Positions 53,320-62,496 of a DNA stretch of 64,000 bases are shown one piece after another. Below the pieces are notes generated by a model, which ran no database searches, was not told the origin of the DNA, and saw only the letters and a program-made list of their open reading frames with translations. A program made the translations under genes and the position numbers. Source of the DNA: Pyrinomonadaceae bacterium (GTDB lineage Bacteria; Acidobacteriota; Blastocatellia; Pyrinomonadales; Pyrinomonadaceae); contig JAVEDE010000094.1 in assembly GCA_030841105.1 (NCBI GenBank), forward strand, positions 1 through 64,000, read 5' to 3'. The first letter of the stretch is position 1. Every line of letters starts with the position of its first letter.

Positions 53320-55692
53320 TTGCAGGTTGCTTTCGAGCGGCAGGCTGATCCGAAACTGCGTGCCCTTGCCGAGTTCGGAGCGTGCTGTGATCTGGCCGCC
53401 GTGGTCGTGGACGGCCTTGCGCACGATGGCGAGTCCGAGTCCCGTGCCGGTGGTGCGCGTCGTGTAGAACGGCTCGAAGATGCGCGCGAGATCGGCCGGG
53501 GCGATGCCGCTGCCCGTGTCGCTCAGTTCGATGCGGACGCCCGCCGCATGTCCAACGATTGCCCGCTCGCCGTTGTTCGCGTCGCCGCCGCCGTCGGTCG
53601 AGACGCGGACGGCCACATGGCCGCCCGGCGCGGTGTGCTGCAAGGCGTTATCGAGCAGGTTGGCGAAGACGCCGTGCATCTTGCGATAGTCGAGGTGGAC
53701 GCCGGGCAGGTTCGCGGGGCAGTCGAGTTCGAGCGCGACGCCTTTGTCTGCGAACTGCGCGCGCCGCTCGCGGATCGCTTCGGCGATGACGCTCTCGACG
53801 CCCGCCGGGTGGTTCTCGATGCGGTTCGGGCGACTGTGTTCGAGCAGTTGCTCCATCAGGTGATTGAGGTGGTCGGCCTCTTTCAACACCACTTCGACGA
53901 ACGGGCGCGCAGCCTCTTTGTCTTCGAGCCTGCGCGCCATCGCGCTCAAGGTCGTCGTGATGCCGCACAGAGGATTCCGCACCTCGTGCGCGACGCCCGC
54001 GACGAGTTCGCCGACGACGGCGAGTTGTTCCGAGATTTTCAACTGCTCCGAGAGACGCTTCTGCTCCGCGACGTTGCGCACGATGCCGAGATGATAGACC
54101 TCGCCGCTCGCCTTGTCCGTCACCACGCGCGCGCTCAGACGCGCGGGCAGAGGCTCGCCCGACTTGCGACGCAGTTCGCATTCCACGTCGAGCACTTGGC
54201 CGCGCGTGGCGAGTTCCGCTAGGAGTCGCGCGCCCGTCGCGGCGTCGGCGAACACGTCTGCGACGAGGTTGGCATCCGTCAGCTCGTCCGCGTTCGCGTA
54301 GCCGAGCATCGCCCAGAGCGCGGGGTTGAGCGTGACGAAGCGGCCGTCAGGCGTGGCGCGGTAGAGGCCGTCGAGCGCGCTCTCGAAAATCTGGCGGTGT
54401 CGTTCTTCGGAGTCGCGCAGCCGCTCGAAGAGTTGCGCGTTGGCGAGCAGGTGCGCCGCCTGCGCCGCGAAGATCGTGACGAGCCGCTTGTCGTCTTCGA
54501 CGAAGCCGCCCTCCTTGTTCATCACTTCGAGGACGCCGAGCGTGCGGTCGCCGACTTGCAGCGGCACGGCGAGCATCGAGCGCGCGCCGATCAGTTGCGC
54601 GGCCGTGCGGCTGATGAGCGTGTCGGCGGCGATGGCGTTCGTCAGGTACGGCTCGCCCGTGGCGAAGACCCACCCGGCGATGCTTCGCTCGTCGCGGTTG
54701 TTGAGGTTCGAGCGCAGCGAGCGCACGTGCTCGTCGCTGACGCCGTGCGCGGGCAGTTGCGCGTAGATGATGTGCTCGCGCTCGTCGTGCAGGAGGATGA
54801 CGCACATGTCAGCTTCGAGCAGGCGCGCGATCTTGCCGGTCAGGAGTTCGCAGATGAGTGAGACTTCCGTGCCCGTGCCCATCATCAAAGAGATGTGATA
54901 GAGGCCGTTCAGGCGCGCGATGTCGCGGCGCAACTGCCGCGCGGCGTCGTTCAAACCGGCGGCCAGTTGACCCACCTCGTCGCGGCCTTGCGCTTCGACG
55001 GCCTCGAATGCGCCGCCACCGCCGACGAAGCTGCGCGTCGCGCGCTCCATCCGCCGCAGCGGTTTGATGACGAAGCGGTACACGCACGCGCCCGTCACTC
55101 CGGCCGCGACGGCGAGCGACGCGAAGGCGACGAGCGAGATCGTTTGAATGACGCGAAGCTGCGACGCGTCGTTCGCTGCCGACGCGGCCGCCCACAGGTA
55201 AGCCGCGACGATGAGGGTTAAGGCGACGAGCCACGCGGGCAGGAGTTTGACGAGCAGACTGTGGCGCGCCGTGAGCAGGCGCGAGAGAAGCGCGCCGCGC
55301 AAGTCTGTGCGGGTCGGATTGCGGCTTTCCAGTTCGCGGATCGCGCGGATGGCCTCGTCGCGCGTCGTGAAGATATTCGACTCCAAGTCCACGGCCGCGC
55401 CGAGGTAGCGCAGCACGGAGCGCGTCAGGCCGCTCGAAGAGTAGCGCACGGTCGAGACGGAGTAACGGTCTTGCAGTTCCTTGATCCGCTCACCGTAGTA
55501 GTCAACGATGTGCGGCGCGATCTCCGTCCCCTCGTAGTTGACGACCGAGTAGACGCGCCCGCCATTCGCGCCGACGGCCTCGCGGACGAGTTGCGCCATC
55601 TCGTCAACCTGCGCGCGGCTCTCGATGCGAAAGTCTGCGAAGTTGATGAACAGGATGTTCTGCTCGCGGTCGAGGAAGAAGCGTTCTTTCAT
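53311..55692 (-). CDS. Membrane histidine kinase with HAMP, GAF and PAS domains
   Basis: A 793-residue sensor kinase. An unusual soluble N-terminus (1-130, alpha/beta, LFINFADFRIES) precedes two membrane helices (about 155-215), then HAMP, a GAF domain (about 265-425), a PAS domain (about 430-555), a HisKA dimerisation helix with H-box VAHEVRNPLCGI and an HATPase_c domain (RFSNLLDNALQHTAPGG-like N-box, DTGSGI). It should phosphorylate the NtrC-type regulator encoded 16 bases downstream. The GAF domain suggests a small-molecule or redox cue; the ligand is unknown. Confidence 0.92.
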   Translation of the reverse strand: MKERFFLDREQNILFINFADFRIESRAQVDEMAQLVREAVGANGGRVYSVVNYEGTEIAPHIVDYYGERIKELQDRYSVSTVRYSSSGLTRSVLRYLGAAVDLESNIFTTRDEAIRAIRELESRNPTRTDLRGALLSRLLTARHSLLVKLLPAWLVALTLIVAAYLWAAASAANDASQLRVIQTISLVAFASLAVAAGVTGACVYRFVIKPLRRMERATRSFVGGGGAFEAVEAQGRDEVGQLAAGLNDAARQLRRDIARLNGLYHISLMMGTGTEVSLICELLTGKIARLLEADMCVILLHDEREHIIYAQLPAHGVSDEHVRSLRSNLNNRDERSIAGWVFATGEPYLTNAIAADTLISRTAAQLIGARSMLAVPLQVGDRTLGVLEVMNKEGGFVEDDKRLVTIFAAQAAHLLANAQLFERLRDSEERHRQIFESALDGLYRATPDGRFVTLNPALWAMLGYANADELTDANLVADVFADAATGARLLAELATRGQVLDVECELRRKSGEPLPARLSARVVTDKASGEVYHLGIVRNVAEQKRLSEQLKISEQLAVVGELVAGVAHEVRNPLCGITTTLSAMARRLEDKEAARPFVEVVLKEADHLNHLMEQLLEHSRPNRIENHPAGVESVIAEAIRERRAQFADKGVALELDCPANLPGVHLDYRKMHGVFANLLDNALQHTAPGGHVAVRVSTDGGGDANNGERAIVGHAAGVRIELSDTGSGIAPADLARIFEPFYTTRTTGTGLGLAIVRKAVHDHGGQITARSELGKGTQFRISLPLESNLQRH

Positions 55693-55809
55693 GCGTTATC
55701 GAAAGCGCGCCGGGCGGGCGGATTTTTCCGCGTATTCCCGCGCACGCCGCGGCGTGTGTTAAATATGACTCGCTTTGCGCTCAGGTTAAATGAAGGGACG
55801 ACTTCTGAC

Positions 55810-56217
55810 ATGAACTTCAAGGTCGGCGACACGGCCGCCATCACGAAGACGATCACGGACGCGGACATACACACTTTCGCCGACCTCATCGGCGACCACA
55901 ACAGCGTGCATCTGGACGACGAGTTTGCCGCGCGCACACGCTTCGGACGCCGCATCGCGCACGGCATGCTCGGCGCGTCGCTCATCTCGGCCGCCCTCGG
56001 CGAAAAGCTGCCCGGTCGCGGCACGGTCTATCTCAGCCAGACGTTCAAATTTCTCGCGCCCGTCTATCCCGGCGATCAGATCACGGCGCGCGTGACGGTC
56101 TTGAAAGTCAGGGAAGACAAAAACATCTTAACGCTTGAGACCGTCTGCGAGAAGGAGTCGGGCGAGCAGGTCATTATGGGCGAGGCCGTCGTCCTCCTCG
56201 ACGAACCACGGCCGTAA
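55810..56217 (+). CDS. MaoC-like (R)-specific enoyl-CoA hydratase
   Basis: A 135-residue hotdog-fold hydratase like PhaJ. The catalytic pair Asp25 and His30 sits in FADLIGDHNSVHLDDEFAAR with the usual D-x4-H spacing, followed by GRRIAHGMLGASLISAALG and YLSQTFKFLAPVYPGD. It would make (R)-3-hydroxyacyl-CoA from enoyl-CoA, linking beta-oxidation with polyester or lipid synthesis. The start is the ATG at MNFKVGD, where homologues begin; the large overlapping plus-strand frame upstream is antisense to the kinase gene. Confidence 0.92.
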   Translation: MNFKVGDTAAITKTITDADIHTFADLIGDHNSVHLDDEFAARTRFGRRIAHGMLGASLISAALGEKLPGRGTVYLSQTFKFLAPVYPGDQITARVTVLKVREDKNILTLETVCEKESGEQVIMGEAVVLLDEPRP

Positions 56218-56254
56218 AGGTGTCCGCACCACGGGCGCAAAGATTGTCCGTCCC

Positions 56255-58042
56255 TCACGCGTAGAGCGACTCCAACACTTCCGCGTATCGCTTCGTCACG
56301 ACGGCGCGCTTGACCTTCTGCGTCGGCGTCACCTCGTCGGCCTCGACGCTGAAATCGTGTTCGAGCACGGCGAACTTTTTGACGGCCTCGGTCGTCGAGA
56401 GTCTCGCGTTCGCGCGGGCGACGATTGACGCGATCAACTCCCTGACGAGCGGATGATGAGTCAACCCCGCCGCGTCCCGCGCTTCGACGCCGTGCGCGCG
56501 GGCGTAAGCTTCGAGTTCCGCGGCGTTGAGCGTGAGGAGCGCGACGAGGTAACTGCGGTTGTCGCCGTAGACGAAGGCGTGGCTGATGAGGTGATGCTCC
56601 TTGAGCAAATTTTCGACGAGGGCGGGCGCGATGTTCTTCCCCGTCGAGGTGACGATGATCTCCTTCTTGCGCCCGGTGATGTGCAGGAAGCCGCCGTCGT
56701 CGAGCCGCCCCAGGTCACCCGTCAACAGCCAGCTGTCGCGAACCATCGCGGCCGTCCCTTCCGCGTCCTTGTAGTAACCGGAGAACATCATCCCGCTGCG
56801 CACGAGAATCTCGCCGTCCAAGGCGATGCGCACTTCGCACCCCGGCATCGGCGGCCCGACCGTGCCGATACGATAATCGTCTGGGCGGTTGAAGGCGACG
56901 CACACGTTCTCGGTCAGCCCGTAGGCTTGCAGGATGGGCAAGTCGAAGGCGTCGAAAAATTCCGCCACCTCGCCGACGAGCGGCGCGCCACCCGAAGTCG
57001 CCAGACGCAGACGCCCGCCGAAGTAGCCGTTGACTTTTCGCACGAACGGCGTTGCCTTTTCCTCGTACTCGTCAAGCAAACTCTGCGGTACGTCTGCCCT
57101 CGCCTGTCGCAAGCGGCTGATCTCCCGGCCGAGTTGGAGCGCGACTTTGAACCGCTCGCGTTCCTGCGGCGCGCCCGCGTCCATGTCTGCGACGATGCGC
57201 GCGTAGACCTTCTCGAAGAAGCGCGGGAGGCTCGGAAAGACCGTCGGCCGCACCTCCGCGATGTACTCCCACAATCGCCGCGCGTCGTCCACAAAGTAAG
57301 CGGACGCGCCCGCGTACAGCCGGTTGTAAAGACCGGAGATGCGTTCGGCGACGTGGCAATAGGGGAGGTAGGAAAACATCACGTCCGCGTCGTCGAGCGG
57401 GATCACGCCGCGCAGAGATTCGACGCTGTTCAGGACATAAGCGTGACTGAGACACGCGCCCTTCGGCCTGCCCGTCGTGCCCGACGTGTAGACCATGATG
57501 ACCGTCTCGTCCGTCGCCGCTTCAAGAGCGCGCGCTTCCAACTCGCCGCTCAACTGCTCGCGCCGCCCGCGTCCGGCGCGCAAAAATTCACGATAGCCGA
57601 CGACGCCCGTGCGCGTCGCGGCGGCCGCTTCGTCGAGCGAGACGATGGTCGTTAGTTTCGGCAGAGCGTCGCGGACGCTGAGAACCTTGTCGAGTTGCGC
57701 GGGAGTGTCCACGAGGACGACCGCGGCGTCCGAGTGGTTGATGATGTAGGCGCACTGCTCGGCGGAACTCGTCGGGTAGAGGCCACAACTGACGCCGCCC
57801 GCGATAATGATGCCGAGGTCTGCCACCACCCATTCCGGCACATTCCCCATCAGCACGCACACGCTCCCGCCGCGCACGAGGCCGCACGCTTGAAGCGCGT
57901 AAGCGAACTCGTGCGCCTCACGGTCGAAACGCTCCCACGCGACGCCCGCCCACGCCTCTCCCTCGCGGACGTAAAACACGTTCCGCCCGCGATACTGCTC
58001 GACCCGCTCGCGCAGCAACATGTAGATGTTCGGATACTTCAT
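56255..58042 (-). CDS. Long-chain fatty-acid-CoA ligase
   Basis: A 595-residue AMP-forming long-chain acyl-CoA synthetase of the FAA1/FadD15 group. Motifs are VYTSGTTGRPKGACLSH, the conserved long-chain block YLPYCHVAERISGLYNRL, QAYGLTENV, WLLTGDLGRLDDGGFLHITGRKKEIIV and a late Lys near TPTQKVKR. Start ATG 58042 (MKYPNIYMLL) has no Shine-Dalgarno, because the leader is a heptamer hairpin; the longest frame adds 22 residues translated from that repeat. Confidence 0.93.
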   Translation of the reverse strand: MKYPNIYMLLRERVEQYRGRNVFYVREGEAWAGVAWERFDREAHEFAYALQACGLVRGGSVCVLMGNVPEWVVADLGIIIAGGVSCGLYPTSSAEQCAYIINHSDAAVVLVDTPAQLDKVLSVRDALPKLTTIVSLDEAAAATRTGVVGYREFLRAGRGRREQLSGELEARALEAATDETVIMVYTSGTTGRPKGACLSHAYVLNSVESLRGVIPLDDADVMFSYLPYCHVAERISGLYNRLYAGASAYFVDDARRLWEYIAEVRPTVFPSLPRFFEKVYARIVADMDAGAPQERERFKVALQLGREISRLRQARADVPQSLLDEYEEKATPFVRKVNGYFGGRLRLATSGGAPLVGEVAEFFDAFDLPILQAYGLTENVCVAFNRPDDYRIGTVGPPMPGCEVRIALDGEILVRSGMMFSGYYKDAEGTAAMVRDSWLLTGDLGRLDDGGFLHITGRKKEIIVTSTGKNIAPALVENLLKEHHLISHAFVYGDNRSYLVALLTLNAAELEAYARAHGVEARDAAGLTHHPLVRELIASIVARANARLSTTEAVKKFAVLEHDFSVEADEVTPTQKVKRAVVTKRYAEVLESLYA

Positions 58043-58046
58043 AAGA

Positions 58047-58123
58047 AAGTGATGAGTGATGAGTAATGAGTGATGAGTAAGAAGAGTTTTCAACTCATCA
58101 CCCATCACTCATCACTTCTCTTT
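58047..58123. repeat. GTGATGA heptamer hairpin between KAS III-like and ligase genes
   Basis: Several consecutive GTGATGA/GTAATGA heptamers (58049-58078) face ACTCATCACCCATCACTCAT and further bases (58093-58123). The arms pair over about 25 bases. It occupies the whole spacer and forms the ligase leader. Confidence 0.75.
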
Positions 58124-59112
58124 CACCAGCGGAACGCCGCGCAGGCCATGTTGAGGCCGCCGCCCGAGGCGCACATCACGACGATCTGGCCGCGTTCGAG
58201 TTTCCCCTCGCGCACCGCGTCGTCCAAGACCATCGGGATGCAGGCCGAACCAGTGTAGCCCCACTTGCCCATCACCGTGTGCGTGCGCGACATCGGCAAC
58301 TCCAACGCCTCCATCACGATCTTGATCGTGCTCAGGTTGACCTGCGTGAACAAAAAGAGCGACACGTCATCGGTCGTCAACCGACACTTGCCGAGCACCT
58401 CGCGCACGATGCGCTGCCAGCCTTCGATGTTCACCTCCGGCGGGTACTTCTTGGCGAACCTCACCTTCGTGTAGAAATTCTCCGCCAGCACGCGCTCGTC
58501 AATCGGCATGTGCGTGCCGCCCGCGTAGACGCCCATGTGATCGTGATAACGCCCGTCGGCGACGAGTTTCGCACCGAGGAAACCGGGCGACTCTTCGGAG
58601 GCTTGCACGACGACCGCGCCCGCGCCGTCGGCGAAGATGGTCGAGGTCTTCTTCTCCGTCCAGTCAACGTACTTGCTCATCGCGTAAGCCCCGACGACGA
58701 GCACGTTGCGATAGGCTTCATCGGCGATAACGTACTTCGTCGCCGTGTCGAGCGCGGTGACGAAACCGGCGCACGCGCAGTTGACGTCGAACGTGCCCGC
58801 GTTACGCGCGCCGAGGCGATCCTGCACGACGACGGATGTGGCGGGCGACAGATACTCCGGCGTGTCGGTGGCGAGGATGATGAGGTCTAAATCTTCGGGC
58901 GCGAGGTTGGACGAGCGAAGCGCAAGGCGAGCGGCCTCGGTCGCCAGATCGGCCGTGCTCTCGTCGTCGGCGCAGACGTGGCGTTCGTTGATGCCGACGA
59001 TGTTTGAGACGAAGTCGTTGATGTTTTCGCCGAGCATGCGGCTCAGGTCGTCGTTGGTCAGCACTCGCGCGGGCACGTATGCCCCCGTGCCGTTTATTTT
59101 GGCGTAACGCAT
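58123..59112 (-). CDS. KAS III (FabH)-like enzyme lacking catalytic His and Asn
   Basis: A 329-residue thiolase-fold protein aligned along its length with FabH. The nucleophile Cys114 is kept (NCACAGF), but the His of HQAN is Thr256 (FTQVN) and the Asn of GNTSAAS is Tyr286 (GYTGSAC). The loss of both decarboxylation residues argues against normal ketoacyl-ACP synthesis and for acyl transfer or another Claisen-type reaction. The glycine-rich end ASGGGLNMACAAFRW is normal. Neighbours are a fatty acyl-CoA ligase and a hydrolase on the same strand, pointing to an acyl-modifying pathway. Confidence 0.85.
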   Translation of the reverse strand: MRYAKINGTGAYVPARVLTNDDLSRMLGENINDFVSNIVGINERHVCADDESTADLATEAARLALRSSNLAPEDLDLIILATDTPEYLSPATSVVVQDRLGARNAGTFDVNCACAGFVTALDTATKYVIADEAYRNVLVVGAYAMSKYVDWTEKKTSTIFADGAGAVVVQASEESPGFLGAKLVADGRYHDHMGVYAGGTHMPIDERVLAENFYTKVRFAKKYPPEVNIEGWQRIVREVLGKCRLTTDDVSLFLFTQVNLSTIKIVMEALELPMSRTHTVMGKWGYTGSACIPMVLDDAVREGKLERGQIVVMCASGGGLNMACAAFRW

Positions 59113-59133
59113 GTTGGTCGTGTGTTGGTTGTA
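59112..59133 (-). repeat. 11-bp tandem duplication at the KAS III-like start codon
   Basis: TGTTGGTCGTG and TGTTGGTTGTA (plus strand, 59112 and 59123) match at 9 of 11 bases and reach into the start codon. Confidence 0.5.
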
Positions 59134-59151
59134 ACGGGCGAGACTCTGGTT

Positions 59152-59958
59152 TCAGTTGGACGAACTTTGTTTGAGAAAAGCGACGACGGCGGCGTTGAAC
59201 TGTGCCGCCGCCTCGATGAAAAACATGTGGCTGCCGCCCGGTATCACGACGAGTTGCGCGCCCGGTATGGCGTCGGCGAGGCGGGCGGAGTTTTCCGCGG
59301 GCACTACTTGATCTGTGTCCCCTGTGATGACGAGCGTGCGCGCCGCGATCTCATGGACGCGCGCGGCGGCGTCGAACGTCTGCCCGGCGCGCGCCTGCTG
59401 CATGTAGACTTCATCGGGTACGACGTTCGACAGGCGCATCTCCAACACGCGCTCGACCTCCGCGCCTTGCTCCGCAACGTAAGTCGGCGCGAACGAGAGC
59501 AGCAAATTCTGCCGGATGCGTTCATCCGCCGTCAGCCCGAAGTTCGACGCGTAGGCTGCGAGCACGGCGGCGTCCGGCGGGACGTGGCCTGCCCCGCCCG
59601 CGCTCGTGCAACACAGCACGAGGCTCTCCGTCCTTTGCGGAAACAGCAGCGCGAACTCCTGTGCGACGAAGCCGCCGAGCGACGCGCCGAGGACGTGTGC
59701 GCGTTCGATGCCGAGCGCGTCGAGCAATTTTGCGACTGTCGCGGCGAGCGCATGCGTCGAGAATGCTACGTCAGATTTGTCGGAACGACCAACGCCGGGC
59801 GGGTCGAAGACGATGGTGCGGAAGTGTGCGGCGAAGTGGGGCGTCTGTTTGAACCAGAGCCACAGCCCCGTGCCCAGCCCCGGAATCAAGACGAGCGGCG
59901 CGCCCTCGCCGTGGACTTCGTAATAGACACTCGCGCCGTCAATTGAAAGTTTAGGCAT
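59152..59958 (-). CDS. Alpha/beta hydrolase
   Basis: A 268-residue alpha/beta hydrolase with an intact triad: nucleophile Ser in LGASLGGFVAQEF, acid in ITGDTDQVVP and His in GGSHMFFIE. The oxyanion-side PGLGTG motif and DPPGVGRSDKSD agree with the 3-oxoadipate enol-lactonase/peroxidase-like group. The substrate is unknown. It is 39 bases upstream of the KAS III-like gene and probably in one operon with it and the ligase. Confidence 0.9.
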   Translation of the reverse strand: MPKLSIDGASVYYEVHGEGAPLVLIPGLGTGLWLWFKQTPHFAAHFRTIVFDPPGVGRSDKSDVAFSTHALAATVAKLLDALGIERAHVLGASLGGFVAQEFALLFPQRTESLVLCCTSAGGAGHVPPDAAVLAAYASNFGLTADERIRQNLLLSFAPTYVAEQGAEVERVLEMRLSNVVPDEVYMQQARAGQTFDAAARVHEIAARTLVITGDTDQVVPAENSARLADAIPGAQLVVIPGGSHMFFIEAAAQFNAAVVAFLKQSSSN

Positions 59959-60035
59959 CCCGTCGCTTCACCCGCCTCGCTTCGTCAATTCGTTTTTGCC
60001 GCCGCACATAGTACCCGCAAAAACGCGCCGCCGCC

Positions 60036-60070
60036 AAAAAGAGAGGCGACCGATGTCGGCCGCCTCTCTT
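60036..60070 (-). terminator. Rho-independent terminator of the ECF sigma gene
   Basis: Arms 60039-60053 and 60056-60070 (AAGAGAGGCGACCGA and its complement with one wobble on the minus strand) are followed on the minus strand by TTTTT. It ends the message of the sigma factor gene. Confidence 0.85.
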
Positions 60071-60106
60071 GAATAAATTTGTGGATAAATTTGCCGGGAG
60101 CGAAAG

Positions 60107-60796
60107 TCAGACTTCGGCGTTACCGTCGTCCGTCTTGTGCACGCCGTTGGACGAAGGTAGGGTGAGGAGTTTGCGAAGCCGCAGTCGCGCCTTGTGCAGT
60201 TGCGACTTGGACGTGCCGGTCGAGCAGCCGAGCATGCGGCCGATCTCTTCGTGCTCGTAGCCTTCTACGTCGTGGAGGATGAAGACGGCGCGGTAGCCGG
60301 GCGCGAGTCGCGCGAGCGCGTTGTCGAGACTGATCTTGTCCACCACCTGCATGCGGCCGGGGTGTTCCGTCCCGCGCACCACCTCGTTCGGCGTCTCGCC
60401 GTCTTCCGTGCTCCGCTCGCGCCCGTTGCGCTTGCGAAAGTGCATCAGGACGTGGTTGACCGTCAGGCGATGCAGCCACGTCGAGAAGGCCGACTCGCCG
60501 CGAAATGAACCAATCTTGCGGAAGAGGTGGACGAAGACTTCCTGCGTCAGGTCTTCCGCCTCGTGGACGTTCTGCGTCATCCGCAGGCACAGGCGATAGA
60601 CTTGCCGGTGGTGTCGCCTATACACCTCCTCGAACGACTCCATGTCCCCGGCGGCTGTGTCGCGCGCGAGTTGCTGCGCGGTGCGTTCCGCGAGGCTCGT
60701 CTCTGTCGCCGACGTCGCCGTCGTTGTCGTCGCCGTCGTCGTCATCGTCGTGCGTCCCGACTCCGGCCAGACTTGCAGCACTCCGGTTGTGATCAT
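60107..60796 (-). CDS. ECF RNA polymerase sigma factor
   Basis: A 229-residue sigma-70 family ECF factor. Region 2 is [20 protein letters not shown] with [20 protein letters not shown] and [20 protein letters not shown]. Region 4 is [26 protein letters not shown] with [16 protein letters not shown] Thr/Ala low-complexity N-terminus (about 17-30) precedes region 2. The start may be ATG 60796 or ATG 60745; ribosome sites do not decide. No anti-sigma gene follows; a terminator comes 37 bases after the stop. The Spy/CpxP-like gene lies upstream on the same strand. Confidence 0.9.
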   Translation of the reverse strand: MITTGVLQVWPESGRTTMTTTATTTTATSATETSLAERTAQQLARDTAAGDMESFEEVYRRHHRQVYRLCLRMTQNVHEAEDLTQEVFVHLFRKIGSFRGESAFSTWLHRLTVNHVLMHFRKRNGRERSTEDGETPNEVVRGTEHPGRMQVVDKISLDNALARLAPGYRAVFILHDVEGYEHEEIGRMLGCSTGTSKSQLHKARLRLRKLLTLPSSNGVHKTDDGNAEV

Positions 60797-60967
60797 GTTC
60801 TTTGTCCGAGCCTCCCCGGCTCGCGCCGTGCGCGGCTTAAAGTTGCTGCGAACGTCGTCCGAATAAAGTTGGAGGGGAGGCCGCTTGTCCACCCCGGCTT
60901 CCCCCTTGAGAAGAAGGCGGCTCTGGCGATTCTCCACGCGAGCCGCGACGCGGTACGTCCTCGCCCG

Positions 60968-61534
60968 CTATCTGCCGTCCGGCACTTCTCCCGGCCGCGG
61001 CGGCGCGCCGCGACGATGTTGGCCGCCCTGCTCGAACTGGCTGCGACGCTCGGCGAGTTTGGCCTTCTGCTCCGCCGTCAGCAGCGCGTAGACCTGCGAC
61101 ATCATGCGCGCACGCGCCACCTCTATCTCGACGTGGATGGAGGCGCGCGTCTGTGCCGCCGCGCGCACGGCCGCCTCGTCGAACGCGCCGTCCTTCAAGC
61201 CGTCGAACGGACTGTCGCCCGCCGCGAACAGTTGCTCGTGCAGACTCTTCGTGCTCTCCTCGAAACTGTCCGTGATCTGTTTGACCTGCGCCTTCTGCGC
61301 GTCGGTCAGGTTGAGATCACGCGCCAACGGGCCGAGCGCGCCGCCGCGCTCACCGCCACCACCACCACGACCGCCGCGTTCACCGCCGCCGTGCCCGCCG
61401 AACCCGCCGCGACCGCCACCGCCACCACCGCGACCGACGCCCTGCTGTTGGGCAAAGCCGACCGCCGCCAACGCCAACGCGGCGACCAACACCAGCGCGC
61501 CGCCGATCCTCAATCTTGTTTTAGTCAACCTCAT
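60968..61534 (-). CDS. Spy/CpxP-like periplasmic protein
   Basis: A 188-residue exported protein with a signal peptide (MRLTKTRLRIGGALVLVAAL) and a Gly/Arg-rich stretch (about 33-65). The helical domain carries the two LTxxQ-type motifs of the CpxP/Spy family, LNLTDAQKAQV and LLTAEQKAKL. Members are periplasmic chaperones or stress sensors that damp CpxA-type kinases. It is divergent from an OmpR-type regulator and kinase across a 257-base spacer, the same arrangement as cpxP-cpxRA in enterobacteria. The C-terminus is basic and Pro-rich. Confidence 0.87.
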   Translation of the reverse strand: MRLTKTRLRIGGALVLVAALALAAVGFAQQQGVGRGGGGGGRGGFGGHGGGERGGRGGGGGERGGALGPLARDLNLTDAQKAQVKQITDSFEESTKSLHEQLFAAGDSPFDGLKDGAFDEAAVRAAAQTRASIHVEIEVARARMMSQVYALLTAEQKAKLAERRSQFEQGGQHRRGAPPRPGEVPDGR

Positions 61535-61629
61535 CTTATTTATCCCTTTCCCCGAAAAGTTGTTCCCGCAAAACCGTTGCGACCTCTTTCGTTCGCCCTC
61601 TGTTATACGCTAACCCAGCGCGGCGCGAC

Positions 61630-61699
61630 GTAAAGAGTCCGTCTAAGGAATGTAAAGTTTTGTCAACGCGCCTTTGGCCGCCGCTTGACACTTCTTTAC
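61630..61699. promoter_or_regulatory. GTAAAG boxes in the divergent cpxP-like/cpxR-like spacer
   Basis: Direct GTAAAG copies at 61630-61635 and 61652-61657 (22 bases apart) and an inverted copy (CTTTAC) at 61694-61699. CpxR sites are built from GTAAA half-sites, though normally about 10 bases apart. TTGACA (61685-61690) and TAGAAT (61722-61727) are also present but badly spaced for one promoter. Confidence 0.4.
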
Positions 61700-61791
61700 G
61701 TTCGGCGCGCGCCGTTTAAGTTAGAATGATCAGCTTTTTGAGAGGCGGGGACACGCGGCCGGGCGATGCGGAAGGGCGGAAGGGCGGGACG

Positions 61792-62496
61792 ATGGAGCGC
61801 ATACTGGTGATTGACGACGACGTGGGGCTGTGCGAACTGGTGTCGGAATATCTCGCGCCCGAAGGCTACGAGGTCGAAGCGTCGCACGACGGCGAGGCGG
61901 GGACGGAGCGCGCGCTCTCCGGCGAGCACGCGCTCGTCGTGCTCGACTTCATGCTGCCCGGCATCAACGGCTTTGAAGTGCTGCGCCGCATCCGCGCCCG
62001 CTCGCGCCTGCCCGTCGTGATGCTGACGGCGCGCGGCGACGAACTGGATCGCATCGTCGGCTTGGAGATCGGCGCGGACGACTATCTGCCGAAACCCTTC
62101 AACCCGCGCGAACTCGTCGCGCGCATCAGCGCGGTGCTCAGGCGCGCGCGCCCCGAAGCGGACGACGGGCGACAGTCGCCGCAGACGCTCGCCGTCGGCG
62201 ACGTGGAGATGGACACGGGCACGCGCGTCGTCCGTCGCGCGGGCAAGATGATCGAGTTGACGGTCGTCGAATACGATCTACTGGAAAAACTACTGCGCGC
62301 CCCCGGCCGGATCGTGACGCGCGAAGAGTTGGTCAGAGACGTGCTGCACCGCAACCTCTCGCCCTTCGACCGCAGCATAGACATGCACGTCAGCAACCTG
62401 CGTAAGAAGCTCGGCCATCAGGTCGGCGGCAGCGTCGAGCGCATCAAGACGGTGCGAGGCGTCGGCTACATCTACGCGCGGCCGGGTGAGTCGTGA
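61792..62496 (+). CDS. OmpR/CpxR-type response regulator
   Basis: A 234-residue regulator: receiver domain (ERILVIDDDVGLCELV, phospho-Asp in LVVLDFMLPGINGFE, Lys in YLPKPFNPREL) and an OmpR winged helix (LTVVEYDLLEKLLRAPGRIV, DRSIDMHVSNLRKKLG, IKTVRGVGYIYARP). The best matches by eye are CpxR-like (FDRSIDMHVSNLRKKLG). The start is ATG 61792, after GGGCGGGACG; 22 extra N-terminal residues of the longer frame are not part of the fold. The kinase follows on the same strand after a 167-base repeat-rich spacer. Confidence 0.93.
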   Translation: MERILVIDDDVGLCELVSEYLAPEGYEVEASHDGEAGTERALSGEHALVVLDFMLPGINGFEVLRRIRARSRLPVVMLTARGDELDRIVGLEIGADDYLPKPFNPRELVARISAVLRRARPEADDGRQSPQTLAVGDVEMDTGTRVVRRAGKMIELTVVEYDLLEKLLRAPGRIVTREELVRDVLHRNLSPFDRSIDMHVSNLRKKLGHQVGGSVERIKTVRGVGYIYARPGES

